Positions 50,121 through 59,696 are shown, counted from the stretch's first letter. The stretch: 64,000 bases of DNA from Sphingomonas sp. (GCF_019749955.1 NZ_JAIEPC010000009.1:120859-184858); one strand, 5' to 3'. Made by a program: numbers and translations. Notes: generated by a model from the sequence alone, not told the origin.

Positions 50121-51227
50121 CTAGGCCGGCTTGGCAGGCTCGGCCGGGAAACGTTTGTCGAGCCAGCTCAGCCAGTCGGCTTGCAGCGCCTTCAGGTCGC
50201 GCGGCAGCTTGCCCTTGGGTTCGGCGTTCGCCAGCCATTGCGCCATCGTCTCACCCCGGCCGAATGCGGCGCCGATGCGCCCAAAAATTTTCGGGTCGCC
50301 CGATCGCTCGATCATATAGGACGACGCCACGGTCCCCTGCAGATAAAAGCCTATGAAACGGTCATCGAGGTTATTGGCCGACTTTATCTCAGCCCCGCCA
50401 AGCACGATTACCGGCGAATTTTGCGCGCCTTGCTGCTTGCGCTTTTCGAGCAACTCGCGCACTCGATCGGCGCCGGGATGCTTCTCCTCGAAAAAGGCAG
50501 GGAGATCGACTAACATCCGCAGCCCAGGCGTCGCCTTGGCCGGGTCCGCGCGATAACGGCGGTAGTTCATGGCGAATTGCTCGGTGCGGCTCGCCAAGCT
50601 GGCATCATCTTCCATCAAGATCGCCGCCGTTTCATCGAGCCAATCGGGTCCCGGAGCACCATAATGGCTCGGCCCGTCGATCGAGGCATTCGGCCAATAA
50701 AGCCGACCGTACCACATATGGCCAAGCTCATGGGGAATGGTCGTTTTTTCGAGCTTGACCTGCGCTTCGTCGCTGAACAGCAGCGTGAGCTTCGCAATAT
50801 CCGCTTTCACGGCAGCGTCGATGGCCTCTGGCGGCTGCCCCGGCATCCGGGCAGTGACCCCGGCGCGAACCGATGTTTCGATCTGCGCGCGGCGGAACTT
50901 CGGTGAAATCCAAGGCAATATTGCGGTGAACCCTGCCGTACGCAAGGCTTGGACCTTGGTGCCGTCAGGCAGCGACTCCTCGGGCCGATAGACTGCATAA
51001 AGCCCTGGAGGCGCCGCACCGAAGCGCGACATGAATCGCTCGGCGCCGGCTTCGGCATCGCCCAACAGCCGCTGCGCGGTTGCATCGTCGACCGCCAGCG
51101 CGATGCCACGCGCGGATTGAGCGCACGCGAGCGGCGTGATCGCCGTCACGCGCGCGCACAAATCCGGCTCAGGCGCGGCGCCACAGAGCGCAATCGGCAT
51201 CGCCAACGCAGCGAAACGAAAATTCAT
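50121..51227 (-). CDS. Exported zinc metallopeptidase, HExxH gluzincin-like
   Basis: A 368-residue protein with a signal peptide (MNFRFAALAMPIALCGA). The catalytic helix is TTIPHELGHMWYG (HELGH), and a downstream WLDETAAILMEDD supplies the likely third zinc ligand glutamate as in gluzincins. Several hundred residues of mature protein follow without another motif I can name. It is presumably periplasmic. Its upstream region carries a dyad (51250-51283) resembling BlaI/MecI-type operators, which in this group often control peptidase genes. Confidence 0.72.
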   Translation of the reverse strand: MNFRFAALAMPIALCGAAPEPDLCARVTAITPLACAQSARGIALAVDDATAQRLLGDAEAGAERFMSRFGAAPPGLYAVYRPEESLPDGTKVQALRTAGFTAILPWISPKFRRAQIETSVRAGVTARMPGQPPEAIDAAVKADIAKLTLLFSDEAQVKLEKTTIPHELGHMWYGRLYWPNASIDGPSHYGAPGPDWLDETAAILMEDDASLASRTEQFAMNYRRYRADPAKATPGLRMLVDLPAFFEEKHPGADRVRELLEKRKQQGAQNSPVIVLGGAEIKSANNLDDRFIGFYLQGTVASSYMIERSGDPKIFGRIGAAFGRGETMAQWLANAEPKGKLPRDLKALQADWLSWLDKRFPAEPAKPA

Positions 51228-51249
51228 GATTTTCTCCTCCCGATATTAC

Positions 51250-51283
51250 GACTACTAGTGTAAACATAACTATGTTTGTAGTC
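51250..51283. promoter_or_regulatory. AT-rich dyad, BlaI/MecI-operator-like
   Basis: GACTAC...AAACAT and ATGTTTGTAGTC are inverted around AACT; a 6-base stretch separates the left half-sites. ACTA-N6-TAGT within it is like a BlaI/CopY-type operator half. It lies 23 bases before the minus-strand peptidase gene and 24 bases before the first possible start of the plus-strand phosphodiesterase, so it may control both. No regulator gene of that family is in the window. Confidence 0.4.
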
Positions 51284-51339
51284 AATCGTCGTTCTGCACT
51301 GTCATCATGCTGTCCCTTTCGTCCGGCACTGCGACATGC

Positions 51340-52587
51340 ATGCGCCTGTCATCCCGCCTGTTCGCCGCGTTCCTTGCCGCCGGGCTCCAGGCGTGCGTGA
51401 CGCAGCCGCTTGAGGCGCCGAAGACGGTTGCCGTGGCGCCCGCCGAAGCGCGTAAAGCCGTCACGATCCTGATCTCGATCGACGGCTTCAAGCCCGACTA
51501 TCTCGCGCGGGGGGTGACGCCCAATCTCAACGCGCTCGCCGATGCGGGGATCAGCGCGGCGATGCGACCGTCGTTTCCGTCGATCACCTTTCCCAATCAC
51601 TGGACGATCGTCACCGGGCTGCGGCCTGATCGCAACGGCATCGTCGGTAACAAGATCGAGGACCCCGGCCACCCCGGCATGACCTTCAACATGCAGAGCG
51701 AAGAGCCGTTCTGGTGGGCGCAGGCCGAGCCGATCTGGATCACGGCGGAGAAGGCCGGCATCCATTCGGCGACGATGTTCTGGCCCGGCGCCAATGTCGC
51801 CTTCGACGGCAAGCGCCCGCAGGACTGGCAGCAATATGGCCATGAGGTCAGCAATCGCCAGCGCGTCGATGCGATCATCGACTGGCTGCGGCGGCCGGTC
51901 GACACGCGGCCTGCTTTCTTCACGCTCTATTTCGACGCGGTCGATTCGGCCGGGCACGCCAATGGCCCCGACAGCCCCAAGACGACCGCCGTCGTCGGTG
52001 AGGTCGATGCGGCGATCGGGCGGTTGCGCAGCGAACTCGCGGCGCTGGGCCAGCCTGCCAATTTCGTGATTGTCGCCGATCACGGCATGGCGGCGATCAG
52101 CCCGGATCGTGTGGTGCGGCTCGACCAGAGCCTGCCGGAGGGCAGCTATCGCTTCGTCGTCACCGGCGCCTATGCCGGGATCGAGCCAATGCCGGGCAAG
52201 GACGCCGCGCTTGCCGCCGCCATCGTCAAGCCGGTGCCGCACGCGCAGTGCTGGCCCAAGGCGCAGGTACCGGTGGCGTACCATTATGGCCGCAATCCGC
52301 GCGTTCCGGCCTATGTGTGTCTCGCCGAGACTGGCTGGCTGATCCTCGACAAGCCCCCCGCCGCCGATATGGCCGAGAAATATCGCGGCACGCATGGCTT
52401 TGATCCCACCGATCCGCAAATGGCCGCGCTGTTCATTGCGAGCGGTCCGGCGATCAAGCCCGCAGGCAAGATCGCCGGGTTCGACAATGTCGATGTCGCG
52501 CCGTTGCTGCGCGATCTGCTCGGGCTGGCAGCGGGCAAGGATCTCGACGGCAGCGATGCGCCGTTTCGGGGTGCGCTGAACCGCTAG
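51340..52587 (+). CDS. Alkaline-phosphatase-fold nucleotide pyrophosphatase/phosphodiesterase
   Basis: A protein of about 415 residues with a lipoprotein-type signal (LFAAFLAAGLQAC). The catalytic core matches ENPP enzymes: metal site ISIDGFKPDYLARGVTPNLN, nucleophile threonine in SFPSITFPNHWTIVTGLRPD, GNKIEDPGHPG, and metal-binding YFDAVDSAGHANGP and VIVADHGMA, with the final H in GTHGFDPTD. It hydrolyses phosphodiester or pyrophosphate bonds of nucleotides or lipids outside the cytoplasm. An ATG at 51307 is an alternative start, but the signal starts more naturally at 51340. Confidence 0.88.
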   Translation: MRLSSRLFAAFLAAGLQACVTQPLEAPKTVAVAPAEARKAVTILISIDGFKPDYLARGVTPNLNALADAGISAAMRPSFPSITFPNHWTIVTGLRPDRNGIVGNKIEDPGHPGMTFNMQSEEPFWWAQAEPIWITAEKAGIHSATMFWPGANVAFDGKRPQDWQQYGHEVSNRQRVDAIIDWLRRPVDTRPAFFTLYFDAVDSAGHANGPDSPKTTAVVGEVDAAIGRLRSELAALGQPANFVIVADHGMAAISPDRVVRLDQSLPEGSYRFVVTGAYAGIEPMPGKDAALAAAIVKPVPHAQCWPKAQVPVAYHYGRNPRVPAYVCLAETGWLILDKPPAADMAEKYRGTHGFDPTDPQMAALFIASGPAIKPAGKIAGFDNVDVAPLLRDLLGLAAGKDLDGSDAPFRGALNR

Positions 52588-52624
52588 GCTTGCCAAGGCG
52601 GGCGAAGCACGCGACACCGACTCC

Positions 52625-53074
52625 ATGATTTATTTCGAGGACATTGAGGTCGGCAAGGTCAGCCATTTCGGCAGCTACGCCGTCACGCGCGACGAGGTGA
52701 TCGACTTCGCAACGAAGTTTGACCCCCAGCCCTTCCACCTGTCCGACGAAGCGGCGGCGAAAACGCATTTCGGGCGGCTGTCGGCGAGCGGTTGGCACAC
52801 CTGCGCGATGATGATGGCGATGCTGGTCGAGAATCTGACGCGCACCAAGCAAGCCGGGCTCGGCTCGCCGGGCCAGGACGAGCTGCGCTGGTTGAAGCCC
52901 GTCTACCCCGGCGACACGCTGTCGCTGTCGGTCGAAGTGCTCGACAAGCGCGCCTCGGCCAGCCGCCCGGAAATGGGCAGCTATCGCAGCCGCATCACCG
53001 TGCTCAACCAGGACGGCGTCGCGGTGATGACGACGATCGCGATCGGGCTGATCGCGACGCGCCCTGCTGCCTAG
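52625..53074 (+). CDS. MaoC-family dehydratase
   Basis: A 149-residue hot-dog-fold protein with the (R)-hydratase motif: FDPQPFHLSDEAAAKTHFGR followed by LSASGWHTCAMMMAML, including the catalytic aspartate and histidine of the MaoC core. QDELRWLKPVYPGDTLSLSV follows. Members hydrate enoyl-CoA or act in fatty-acid or polyketide metabolism. It stands alone, with no other fatty-acid genes adjacent, and is followed by a family B repeat. Confidence 0.88.
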   Translation: MIYFEDIEVGKVSHFGSYAVTRDEVIDFATKFDPQPFHLSDEAAAKTHFGRLSASGWHTCAMMMAMLVENLTRTKQAGLGSPGQDELRWLKPVYPGDTLSLSVEVLDKRASASRPEMGSYRSRITVLNQDGVAVMTTIAIGLIATRPAA

Positions 53075-53100
53075 CGTCTCGTGACGCTCCCTTGACCCGC

Positions 53101-53175
53101 TTGTTTCGAGCGACGTCGAGAAACAGGCCACAAGCGGCGCGCGGGGTGTCTCGACTTCGCTCGACACGAACGGAA
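53101..53175. repeat. Family B repeat, inverted pair
   Basis: TGTTTCGAGCGACGTCGAGA (left, 53102-53121) and TGTCTCGACTTCGCTCGACA (right) are inverted copies of the family core, also seen once at 9653-9695. The element fills most of the gap between maoC-like and the convergent small lipoprotein gene, a typical position for a bidirectional terminator. Confidence 0.72.
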
Positions 53176-53206
53176 GGGGCGTCATTCAGCCTCAAGCCAT
53201 CATGCA

Positions 53207-53506
53207 CTAGCGCCAGCGGCGACCGCGAAACCCGCGCCAATTGTCGCGGACCGGGCCGCCTTGCCAGCCGTTCCGGCGCCCGTTCCAGTAATCGCGGTCG
53301 CGGTCGGACCAGCGCCGCGCGACGCGGTAGCGATCATAGACGTAATAGCCGGTGCCGGGGTAATAATAGTCGCCGTACCAGCCATAATAGGGCGCAACCG
53401 CGCCATAATAGCCCCGGCCATAGCCACCGGCATAATCATCGGCACAGGCGCCAAGGCCCGCCAGCAGCGCGGCGCCCAGCGCCACTTTCGTCAAAGATGC
53501 GATCAT
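53207..53506 (-). CDS. Small tyrosine/glycine-rich lipoprotein
   Basis: A 99-residue protein with lipobox LLAGLGAC (cysteine at about 21), then a low-complexity stretch dominated by Y, G and D (GGYGRGYYGAVAPYYGWYGD) and a basic tail rich in R and W (VRDNWRGFRGRRWR). It is likely anchored to the outer membrane. It resembles other small sphingomonad lipoproteins of unknown function. The ATG at 53506 precedes the lipobox; a start at 53530 gives an unlikely N-terminus. Confidence 0.7.
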   Translation of the reverse strand: MIASLTKVALGAALLAGLGACADDYAGGYGRGYYGAVAPYYGWYGDYYYPGTGYYVYDRYRVARRWSDRDRDYWNGRRNGWQGGPVRDNWRGFRGRRWR

Positions 53507-53566
53507 CGCTACGCCTCCATCCGGCCCCAATACGCGGGGCGCCGAATGGTATTGCCTAAGCGAAGA

Positions 53567-54121
53567 TTAATGGCCCTCGAACGAGAGCAGCGCGGTGACG
53601 TTGATGCCATCGCTGCGCAGCGCGTCCGCACCGCCCAGTTCAGGCAGGTCGACGACGAACTGCGCTTGCGTCACATTCGCGCCCGCCTTGCGCAGCAGGC
53701 GGATTGCGGCCCGCGCGGTGCCGCCGGTGGCGATCAGATCATCGACGAGCAGCACGCGCTGGCCGGGGGCCAGCGCATCCTCGTGCATCGTGATCCGGTC
53801 CTGGCCATATTCGAGCGCATAATCCTCAGCGATCGTCACGCCGGGCAGCTTGCCGTCCTTGCGGATCAGCAGCACACCGGCGTTGAGCGGCACCGCAATC
53901 GCGGCGGCGAACAGGAACCCGCGCGCCTCGATGCCCGCGATCAGATCGACCGGACCATCGACCGCCGCGACCATACGCTCTACGGTCTGGGCAAGCCCAT
54001 GCGGGTCGAGCAGCAAGGTGGTGATGTCGCGAAACATGATCCCCGGCTTCGGAAAGTCGGGGATCGTGCGGATCAGCGCCTTCAGATCGTCGTTGGCGGC
54101 GGCGCCCGTCGCAATGCTCAA
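53567..54121 (-). CDS. apt: Adenine phosphoribosyltransferase
   Basis: Salvages adenine with PRPP to AMP. The 184-residue protein has FPKPGIMFRDITTLL, GIEARGFLFAAAIAVPL and the PRPP loop VLLVDDLIATGGTARAA. The length is typical. It overlaps the stop of the cytochrome c1 gene by four bases, so it is the last gene of the bc1 operon, an arrangement common in this group. Confidence 0.97.
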   Translation of the reverse strand: MSIATGAAANDDLKALIRTIPDFPKPGIMFRDITTLLLDPHGLAQTVERMVAAVDGPVDLIAGIEARGFLFAAAIAVPLNAGVLLIRKDGKLPGVTIAEDYALEYGQDRITMHEDALAPGQRVLLVDDLIATGGTARAAIRLLRKAGANVTQAQFVVDLPELGGADALRSDGINVTALLSFEGH

Positions 54122-54936
54122 TGCTTCACATTCCGCCAGATCGACTGATAGGCGCCATAGGCCAGGATCGTCGCGACGAACAGGAAGCCGAGTACCGCGA
54201 GGCCAAGCGAATGGCGGTCGTTGAGTTCGGGCTCGGCCGTCCAGACGAGGAATTCGGCCACGTCCTTGGCATTTTGCGCAACCGTCGACGGGGTGCCGTC
54301 GGCATAGGTGACTTGCCCGTCCTGCGCGAGCGGTGGCGGCATCGCGAGGTTCAGGGTCGGGAAGTACGGGTTGTAATAAGACCCATCCGGCGTCTTCGCA
54401 TCGGGGTGCTTGGCGATCAGCTCGGGCGTCTGTTCGGCATAGCCGGTCAGCAGCGAATAGACATAGGCCGGGCCTTCATGCCGCGCCTTGGTGATCAGCG
54501 ACAGATCGGGCGGCACGCCCGTGCCGGGGTAATAGACCTTGGGGAAGTGATCGGCCGGCACGTTCGCGCGTTCGGTGCGGTCGCCGGTCTTGGGATCCTG
54601 CACCGACTGCTTGGTGCCCCAATCGGCGGCGATCTTCTTCACCTCGGCGTCGGTGTAGCCGATCTTCTTCAGATCGCGGAAAGCGACAAGCGACAGCGAA
54701 TGGCAGTTGGCGCAGACTTCCTTATAGACTTGGAAGCCGCGCTGCGCCTGGCGCACGTTGATCTTGCCCATGAAGCCGTCGCTGTCGAGCGCGAGCTCCT
54801 TGGGATGCTTGTACAGGAAAGCCGCCGCGCTTTCGGGCTGCGGATCGTTGATCAGCCCCGACACGCTGCCGAACAGCGACACCAGCAGCGCGACGACGAA
54901 ACCGACGCCGACCAAACCGGCAATATAGCGAACCAT
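54118..54936 (-). CDS. petC: Cytochrome c1 of the bc1 complex
   Basis: Membrane-anchored c-type cytochrome subunit of ubiquinol:cytochrome c reductase. The 272-residue protein has an N-terminal signal/anchor (AGLVGVGFVVALLVSLFG), the heme-binding motif EVCANCHSLSLVAFR, the methionine axial-ligand region TLNLAMPPPLAQDGQVTYAD and a C-terminal anchor helix (LGLAVLGFLFVATILAYGAY). The ATG at 54936 has a GGGGTT-like weak ribosome-binding site; an upstream extension looks spurious. Confidence 0.96.
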   Translation of the reverse strand: MVRYIAGLVGVGFVVALLVSLFGSVSGLINDPQPESAAAFLYKHPKELALDSDGFMGKINVRQAQRGFQVYKEVCANCHSLSLVAFRDLKKIGYTDAEVKKIAADWGTKQSVQDPKTGDRTERANVPADHFPKVYYPGTGVPPDLSLITKARHEGPAYVYSLLTGYAEQTPELIAKHPDAKTPDGSYYNPYFPTLNLAMPPPLAQDGQVTYADGTPSTVAQNAKDVAEFLVWTAEPELNDRHSLGLAVLGFLFVATILAYGAYQSIWRNVKH

Positions 54937-54946
54937 GATAAACCCC

Positions 54947-56251
54947 TTATTCGGCCGGAAGCGCGTTGCCGGACAGGCCCGACGCGGCGGTTGCGCCACC
55001 ATGCTTGCCGAGCACCGATTCGGTGATCGAGTTCGGCAGCGGACGCGGGCGCTCGGTCGCAGCGACGATCGGCAGGATGATGAGGAAATGCGCGAAATAA
55101 TAGACGGACGCGATCTGGCCGATGATCACGTTGCGCGCGGTCGCCTCGGCCCCGCCGATATAGCCGAGCACCAGCACATCAACGAGCAGCACAACGAGGA
55201 AAATGCGGTAGCGCGGGCGATAACTGGCCGAGCGCACCGGCGACGTGTCGAGCCAGGGCAGGAAGAACAGCAGCAGGATCGACCCGAACATCGCGAGCAC
55301 GCCCCACAGCTTCGCCTGGATGAACAGAAAGTCGGCCGTGAACGACTTCAGGATCGCGTAGAAGGGCAGGAAATACCACTCAGGCACGATGTGCGCGGGG
55401 GTCGCAAGCGGGTTCGCCGGGATATAATTGTCCGGGTGGCCAAGCGCGTTGGGCATGAAGAAGATGAACGCGCAATAGATCAGCATGAACACGCCGATCC
55501 CGAAGCCGTCTTTCGCGGTGTAATAGGGGTGGAACGGCACGGTGTCCTGTTCGCCCTTCACTTCGACGCCGGTCGGGTTGCTCGACCCCGGAATGTGCAG
55601 CGCCCAGACATGGAGGATGATCACGCCCAATGTGACGAACGGCAGCAGATAATGGAGCGAGAAGAAGCGGTTGAGCGCGGCATCGTCGGGCGCGAAACCA
55701 CCGAGCAGCCAGATGCGGATGCTTTCGCCCACCAGCGGGATCGCCGAGAAGAAGCCGGTGATCACCTGCGCGCCCCAGAAGCTCATCTGGCCCCACGGAA
55801 GCACATAGCCCATGAACGCGGTGGCCATCATCAGCAGGAAGATGACCACGCCGAGCAGCCAGATCATCTCGCGCGGCGCCTTGTACGACCCGTAGTAGAG
55901 GCCGCGGCCGATGTGGATGTAGACGACCAGCAGGAACATCGACGCGCCATTGGCGTGGGCATAGCGCAGCAGCCAGCCGAAATTGACGTCGCGCATGATG
56001 TGTTCGACCGAGTCGAACGCGAGGCCCGCATCGGCTGCAAAGTGCATCGCCAGCACGATGCCGGTGACGATCTGGCACATCAAAGCGACGCCAGCGAGCA
56101 CGCCGAAGTTCCAAAAATAATTCAGGTTGCGCGGCACCGGATAGCCCGCGCCAACCGCGCTATAGACGAAGCGCGGGAGCGGCAGCCGCTCGTCGATCCA
56201 CTTCATCAGTGGCGCTTTCGGCTCGTAATGCTTTGCCCAGGGAAAGCTCAT
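54947..56251 (-). CDS. petB: Cytochrome b of the bc1 complex
   Basis: Integral subunit with two b hemes and the quinol sites. The 434-residue protein spans about eight helices. Key features include [59 protein letters not shown] and the Qo-site motif [16 protein letters not shown]. The paired histidines for the hemes are in the expected helices. It lies between petA and petC with short gaps of 10 bases on each side. Confidence 0.97.
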   Translation of the reverse strand: MSFPWAKHYEPKAPLMKWIDERLPLPRFVYSAVGAGYPVPRNLNYFWNFGVLAGVALMCQIVTGIVLAMHFAADAGLAFDSVEHIMRDVNFGWLLRYAHANGASMFLLVVYIHIGRGLYYGSYKAPREMIWLLGVVIFLLMMATAFMGYVLPWGQMSFWGAQVITGFFSAIPLVGESIRIWLLGGFAPDDAALNRFFSLHYLLPFVTLGVIILHVWALHIPGSSNPTGVEVKGEQDTVPFHPYYTAKDGFGIGVFMLIYCAFIFFMPNALGHPDNYIPANPLATPAHIVPEWYFLPFYAILKSFTADFLFIQAKLWGVLAMFGSILLLFFLPWLDTSPVRSASYRPRYRIFLVVLLVDVLVLGYIGGAEATARNVIIGQIASVYYFAHFLIILPIVAATERPRPLPNSITESVLGKHGGATAASGLSGNALPAE

Positions 56252-56261
56252 GCTGCTGTCC

Positions 56262-56840
56262 TCAACCGATCACAATGGTGGTGGGGGTGGAAAATTTGTA
56301 CGGCGGCACCATCAGATTCTTCGGCGCCGGGCCTTTGCGGATGCGTGCGGCGGTGTCGTAGACCGAACCGTGGCACGGGCAGAAATAGCCGCCAAATTCG
56401 CCCTTCACTTCGCCTTCGCCCGCACCAAGCGGCACGCAGCCGAGGTGCGTGCAGACGCCCATCGTCACGAGCCAGTTGGTGTGGCCTTCCTTGGTGCGCT
56501 GGGCGAGTGTTTCGGGGTCACGCAGCGAGGCGACCGGCACCTTGTTCGCCTCGGTGATTTCTTCCGGGGTCAGGTTGCGCACGAACAGCGGCTGTTTGCG
56601 GAACGATGCCTTGATCGCCTGCCCCGGCGCGATCGCGCTCAGGTCAAGCTCGGTGGTCGAATCGGCGAGCACGTCGGCGGATGGCGCCATCTGGCTGATC
56701 AGCGGCACGAGAATGCCCGCGACGCCCACGCCGCCAAAAGCGACGGCAGCAATGCTGAGGAAGTCGCGGCGGCGATAGTCGCCGTCTTCGCCGTGCGGGG
56801 CGCCATCACCGGCTGCAATCGGGGTATCAACGGTTGCCAT
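56262..56840 (-). CDS. petA: Rieske iron-sulfur subunit of the bc1 complex
   Basis: Carries the [2Fe-2S] Rieske cluster that takes the first electron from quinol. The 192-residue protein has one N-terminal anchor preceded by [15 protein letters not shown], a twin-arginine-type export signal, and cluster motifs [10 protein letters not shown] and [11 protein letters not shown]. It is the first gene of petA-petB-petC-apt. The 191 bases between it and the divergent trmL hold the promoters; no further feature is visible. Confidence 0.97.
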   Translation of the reverse strand: MATVDTPIAAGDGAPHGEDGDYRRRDFLSIAAVAFGGVGVAGILVPLISQMAPSADVLADSTTELDLSAIAPGQAIKASFRKQPLFVRNLTPEEITEANKVPVASLRDPETLAQRTKEGHTNWLVTMGVCTHLGCVPLGAGEGEVKGEFGGYFCPCHGSVYDTAARIRKGPAPKNLMVPPYKFSTPTTIVIG

Positions 56841-57031
56841 TCACTTGCCCTTGTCGAACCTTGTGTCGAACTTTGTCAGTCATTTCCGTGCCAGAGGGCG
56901 CTGCAATGGGCACCCACTGGCCGTCTTAGCGCGTCGCTTGGACGCAAACTCGCGGCCTGATAGACACAGGCCATGCGATTTGCCAACAGCATTTTGACCA
57001 ATGCGGCCATACCGCATTAAGCCCTATCCGC

Positions 57032-57508
57032 ATGGCAAGCCCCGCGCAAATCCGTCTCGCACTTTATCAGCCCGATATTGCGGGCAACGTCGGCACGATT
57101 TTGCGGCTGGCCGCGTGCTTCGATCTGGCGGTCGATCTGATCGAGCCAATGGGCTTTGCGTGGAGCGACCGCAAGCTGGCGCGGGCAGGCATGGATTATC
57201 TGGCGCAGGCCGATGTGACGCGCCACATGGATTGGGCAGCATTCGAACGCACGGTGACCGGGCGAATCGTCCTGCTGTCGACGCGCGGCGCCGTGCGCAT
57301 CGACGCCGCTGCCTTTGCCCCCGATGATGTGTTGCTGTTCGGCGCAGAGTCGAGCGGTGTGCCCGATGATGTTCACGACCGGGCCGACCTGCGCCTTACA
57401 ATTCCGCTTGTGCCGGGGCGGCGATCGTTGAATGTCGCGGTCGCAGCCGCCATCGCCACGGGCGAGGCTTTGCGCCAGATCAAAGGATGGCCCGACGCGG
57501 CCAGCTAA
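57032..57508 (+). CDS. trmL: tRNA (cytidine(34)-2'-O)-methyltransferase
   Basis: A SPOUT-class, knotted methyltransferase that 2'-O-methylates the wobble base of tRNA-Leu isoacceptors. It has 158 residues: LYQPDIAGNVGTILRLAACF, VDLIEPMGFAWSDRKLARAG, FGAESSGVPDDV and the knot-end IPLVPGRRSLNVAVAAAIAT. Length and motifs match TrmL/YibK. It is divergent from the bc1 operon and followed 22 bases later by hemF. Confidence 0.93.
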   Translation: MASPAQIRLALYQPDIAGNVGTILRLAACFDLAVDLIEPMGFAWSDRKLARAGMDYLAQADVTRHMDWAAFERTVTGRIVLLSTRGAVRIDAAAFAPDDVLLFGAESSGVPDDVHDRADLRLTIPLVPGRRSLNVAVAAAIATGEALRQIKGWPDAAS

Positions 57509-57530
57509 GACGCGAGTGTAGCACGGGGGG

Positions 57531-58373
57531 ATGATGGAACTCGATACCGAACAGCAGACGGCACGGACCTGGTTCGAAAAGCTGCGCGACCTGATCTGCG
57601 CCGAATTCGAAGCGATCGAGCGCGAAGCCGGCTCCGACGCCGCGTTCGACTATACGGCTTGGGACCGCATCGACCCTTCAGGAGAGCCCGGCGGCGGCGG
57701 CGTGCGCGGCGTGATGAAGGGCAAAGTGTTCGAAAAGGTCGGCGTCAACGTCTCGACCGTTGGCGGCACGTTCGAAGGCGAATTCGGCAAGACGATCAAT
57801 GGCGCCGCCGACGACCCGCGCTTCTTCGCGACCGGCATCAGCCTGGTCGCGCATATGGCCAACCCGATGGTGCCCGCGGTGCACATGAACACGCGCTTCC
57901 TGGTCACCACCAAGCGCTGGTTCGGCGGCGGCGCGGACCTGAACCCGCCGATCCCGTTCGAGGAGGACACGGCCGATTTCCACGCGGCGATGAAGGCCGC
58001 CTGCGACCCGCACGGCGCCGATTATCACGACCGGTACAAGAAATGGGCCGACGATTATTTCTACATCCCGCACCGCAAGGTGCATCGCGGCGTCGGCGGC
58101 ATTTTCTGCGACCATCTCGAAGGCGATTTCGACGCCAATTTCGCGTTCATTCAGGATATCGGTCGCCAGTTCCTCGACAGTTTCGCGAGAATCGTCCGGC
58201 GGCGGATGCATGACGCCTTCACCCCCGAAGACGAAGCCCGGATGCTCGAATGGCGCGGGCGCTATGCCGAGTTCAATCTCGTTTATGATCGCGGGACTTT
58301 GTTCGGGCTGAAGACCGGCGGCAATATCGACGCGATCCTGATGAGCCTGCCGCCGCGCGCCACCTGGGCTTGA
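57531..58373 (+). CDS. hemF: Oxygen-dependent coproporphyrinogen III oxidase
   Basis: Oxidatively decarboxylates coproporphyrinogen III to protoporphyrinogen IX in heme synthesis, using O2. The 280-residue enzyme has GVRGVMKGKVFEKVGVNVST, HMNTRFLVTTKRWFGGGADL, YDRGTLFGLKTGGNIDAILM and ends in MSLPPRATW. Length is standard. The first two codons are ATG ATG after a G-run, so the start could be 57534. Confidence 0.96.
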   Translation: MMELDTEQQTARTWFEKLRDLICAEFEAIEREAGSDAAFDYTAWDRIDPSGEPGGGGVRGVMKGKVFEKVGVNVSTVGGTFEGEFGKTINGAADDPRFFATGISLVAHMANPMVPAVHMNTRFLVTTKRWFGGGADLNPPIPFEEDTADFHAAMKAACDPHGADYHDRYKKWADDYFYIPHRKVHRGVGGIFCDHLEGDFDANFAFIQDIGRQFLDSFARIVRRRMHDAFTPEDEARMLEWRGRYAEFNLVYDRGTLFGLKTGGNIDAILMSLPPRATWA

Positions 58374-58377
58374 CGCG

Positions 58378-58959
58378 GTGGCCCTGACGCGGGTCGCGCC
58401 GGGCGAAATCGCGACGATCGTCACCACGCTCGAAATGCGGCGGCGCCCGCCTGCGCGGCCCTTGCCCGACAGCCCGCTAAGGCTGGTGCGCTGGGCGCGA
58501 CCGCAGCCCGACAAATATCGCGCCCTGTTCGCCCGCGTCGGCGCGCCGTGGCTCTGGTATTCGCGGCTCACGCTGGATGATGCCTCGCTCGCCGCAGCGA
58601 TCGACCGGCCCGAGACGCAGGTCCACGCGGTGATCGACCGCGCGGGGATCGAAGTCGGGCTGCTCGAATTCACCCACCCCGCCGCCGATTGGTGCGCGCT
58701 CGATTACTTCGGGCTGGTGCCTGAGCTGGCGGGCAAAGGGCATGGCCGCTGGCTGATGAGTCTGGCGCTCGCCATGATGTGGCGGCCGGGCGTCGCGCTG
58801 GTGCGGGTCAACACCTGCACGCTCGATCACCCCTCGGCGCTCAATTTCTACCGCGCGCAGGGGTTCGAGTCCGTGATGCGGACGATCGAGACTTTCCCTG
58901 ATCCGCGCGCGAGCGGGCTGCTGCCGCGCGACGCCGCGCCGCAGATTCCGATGCTCTAG
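58378..58959 (+). CDS. GNAT-family N-acetyltransferase
   Basis: A 193-residue protein. The acetyl-CoA-binding region lies around LDYFGLVPELAGKGHGRWLM (motif A), followed by VRVNTCTLDHPSALNFYRAQ and GFESVMRTIET (motif B). This is a standard GNAT fold with an extended N-terminus. The acceptor is unknown. The start is a GTG at 58378, four bases after hemF, so the two are co-transcribed. Its stop overlaps the convergent membrane gene by four bases. Confidence 0.83.
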   Translation: MALTRVAPGEIATIVTTLEMRRRPPARPLPDSPLRLVRWARPQPDKYRALFARVGAPWLWYSRLTLDDASLAAAIDRPETQVHAVIDRAGIEVGLLEFTHPAADWCALDYFGLVPELAGKGHGRWLMSLALAMMWRPGVALVRVNTCTLDHPSALNFYRAQGFESVMRTIETFPDPRASGLLPRDAAPQIPML

Positions 58960-59696
58960 GCCAGCCGCCGGTATAGCGCGACTTTGAACAGCAGCAGGCC
59001 CAGAGCAACCGCCGTCGCGATTGCTGCCGCCATGGCATCGACCACGACGATCACCACCGGATTGGCCGCGCGGAGACCGCGCAGCGTCGCATCGAGATTC
59101 TGGAATGGCGCGGGCAGCACCACATCGGCAACGAACGCGATCACCATCACGCCGGCCAATATCCAGCCATGACGGCGGGTTATGCCGAAGCTCCGCACCA
59201 GCGAATCGATCGCCGACAGCGGCGCTTCGGCGACCAGTACTGGCCCCAGCAGCAACAGCCGCCCAGCGAGATAAATGCCCGGCAGGAAAAACAGCGCAAA
59301 GCCGACCATCGTCAGGACCGTGCCGATGATGCCCGCGAGCAGATAGCGCGGCAGCAGCGCCAACGCACCGATCAACGCGTCGCGCAGTGTGTCGGCGGTC
59401 CGGTCGAAGTAGAAGGCGAAAATCGCCAGCGCTCCATAGGCCGAAACGATGCTCACCGTGATGAAGTAACCGGCATTGGCGCCGATCCAGGCGCGATATT
59501 GCGCGAGAAACGCCGCCGTTTCGGCGGTGCCCGGGCGGATCACCGTGTCGGCGGGCACGGTCAGCGGCGTGACCAGCAACAGCAGCGCGAGCGTCGGCAC
59601 GAACAGGAACAGCCCCGCCAGCGGCAACAGCACTATGCGGTCGCGCCGCCACAGCGCCCAGGCATCGGCAGCGGTGCCGCCCAAATCAATCGTCAT
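58956..59696 (-). CDS. Polytopic membrane protein (DUF975/GDPD-membrane-like), second of a pair
   Basis: A 246-residue protein with about six helices, for example VLLPLAGLFLFVPTLALLLL, LPRYLLAGIIGTVLTMVGFA and the segment LARSFGITRRHGW-like (here LVRSFGITRRHGWILAGVMV), which is typical of the glycerophosphoryl-diester-phosphodiesterase membrane domain and related DUF proteins. It overlaps its upstream neighbour by four bases and the two share the same 'SFALTRG/SFGITRR' motif, so they are paralogues. The function is unknown. The frame stays open far upstream but the rest looks like non-coding antisense. Confidence 0.72.
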   Translation of the reverse strand: MTIDLGGTAADAWALWRRDRIVLLPLAGLFLFVPTLALLLLVTPLTVPADTVIRPGTAETAAFLAQYRAWIGANAGYFITVSIVSAYGALAIFAFYFDRTADTLRDALIGALALLPRYLLAGIIGTVLTMVGFALFFLPGIYLAGRLLLLGPVLVAEAPLSAIDSLVRSFGITRRHGWILAGVMVIAFVADVVLPAPFQNLDATLRGLRAANPVVIVVVDAMAAAIATAVALGLLLFKVALYRRLA

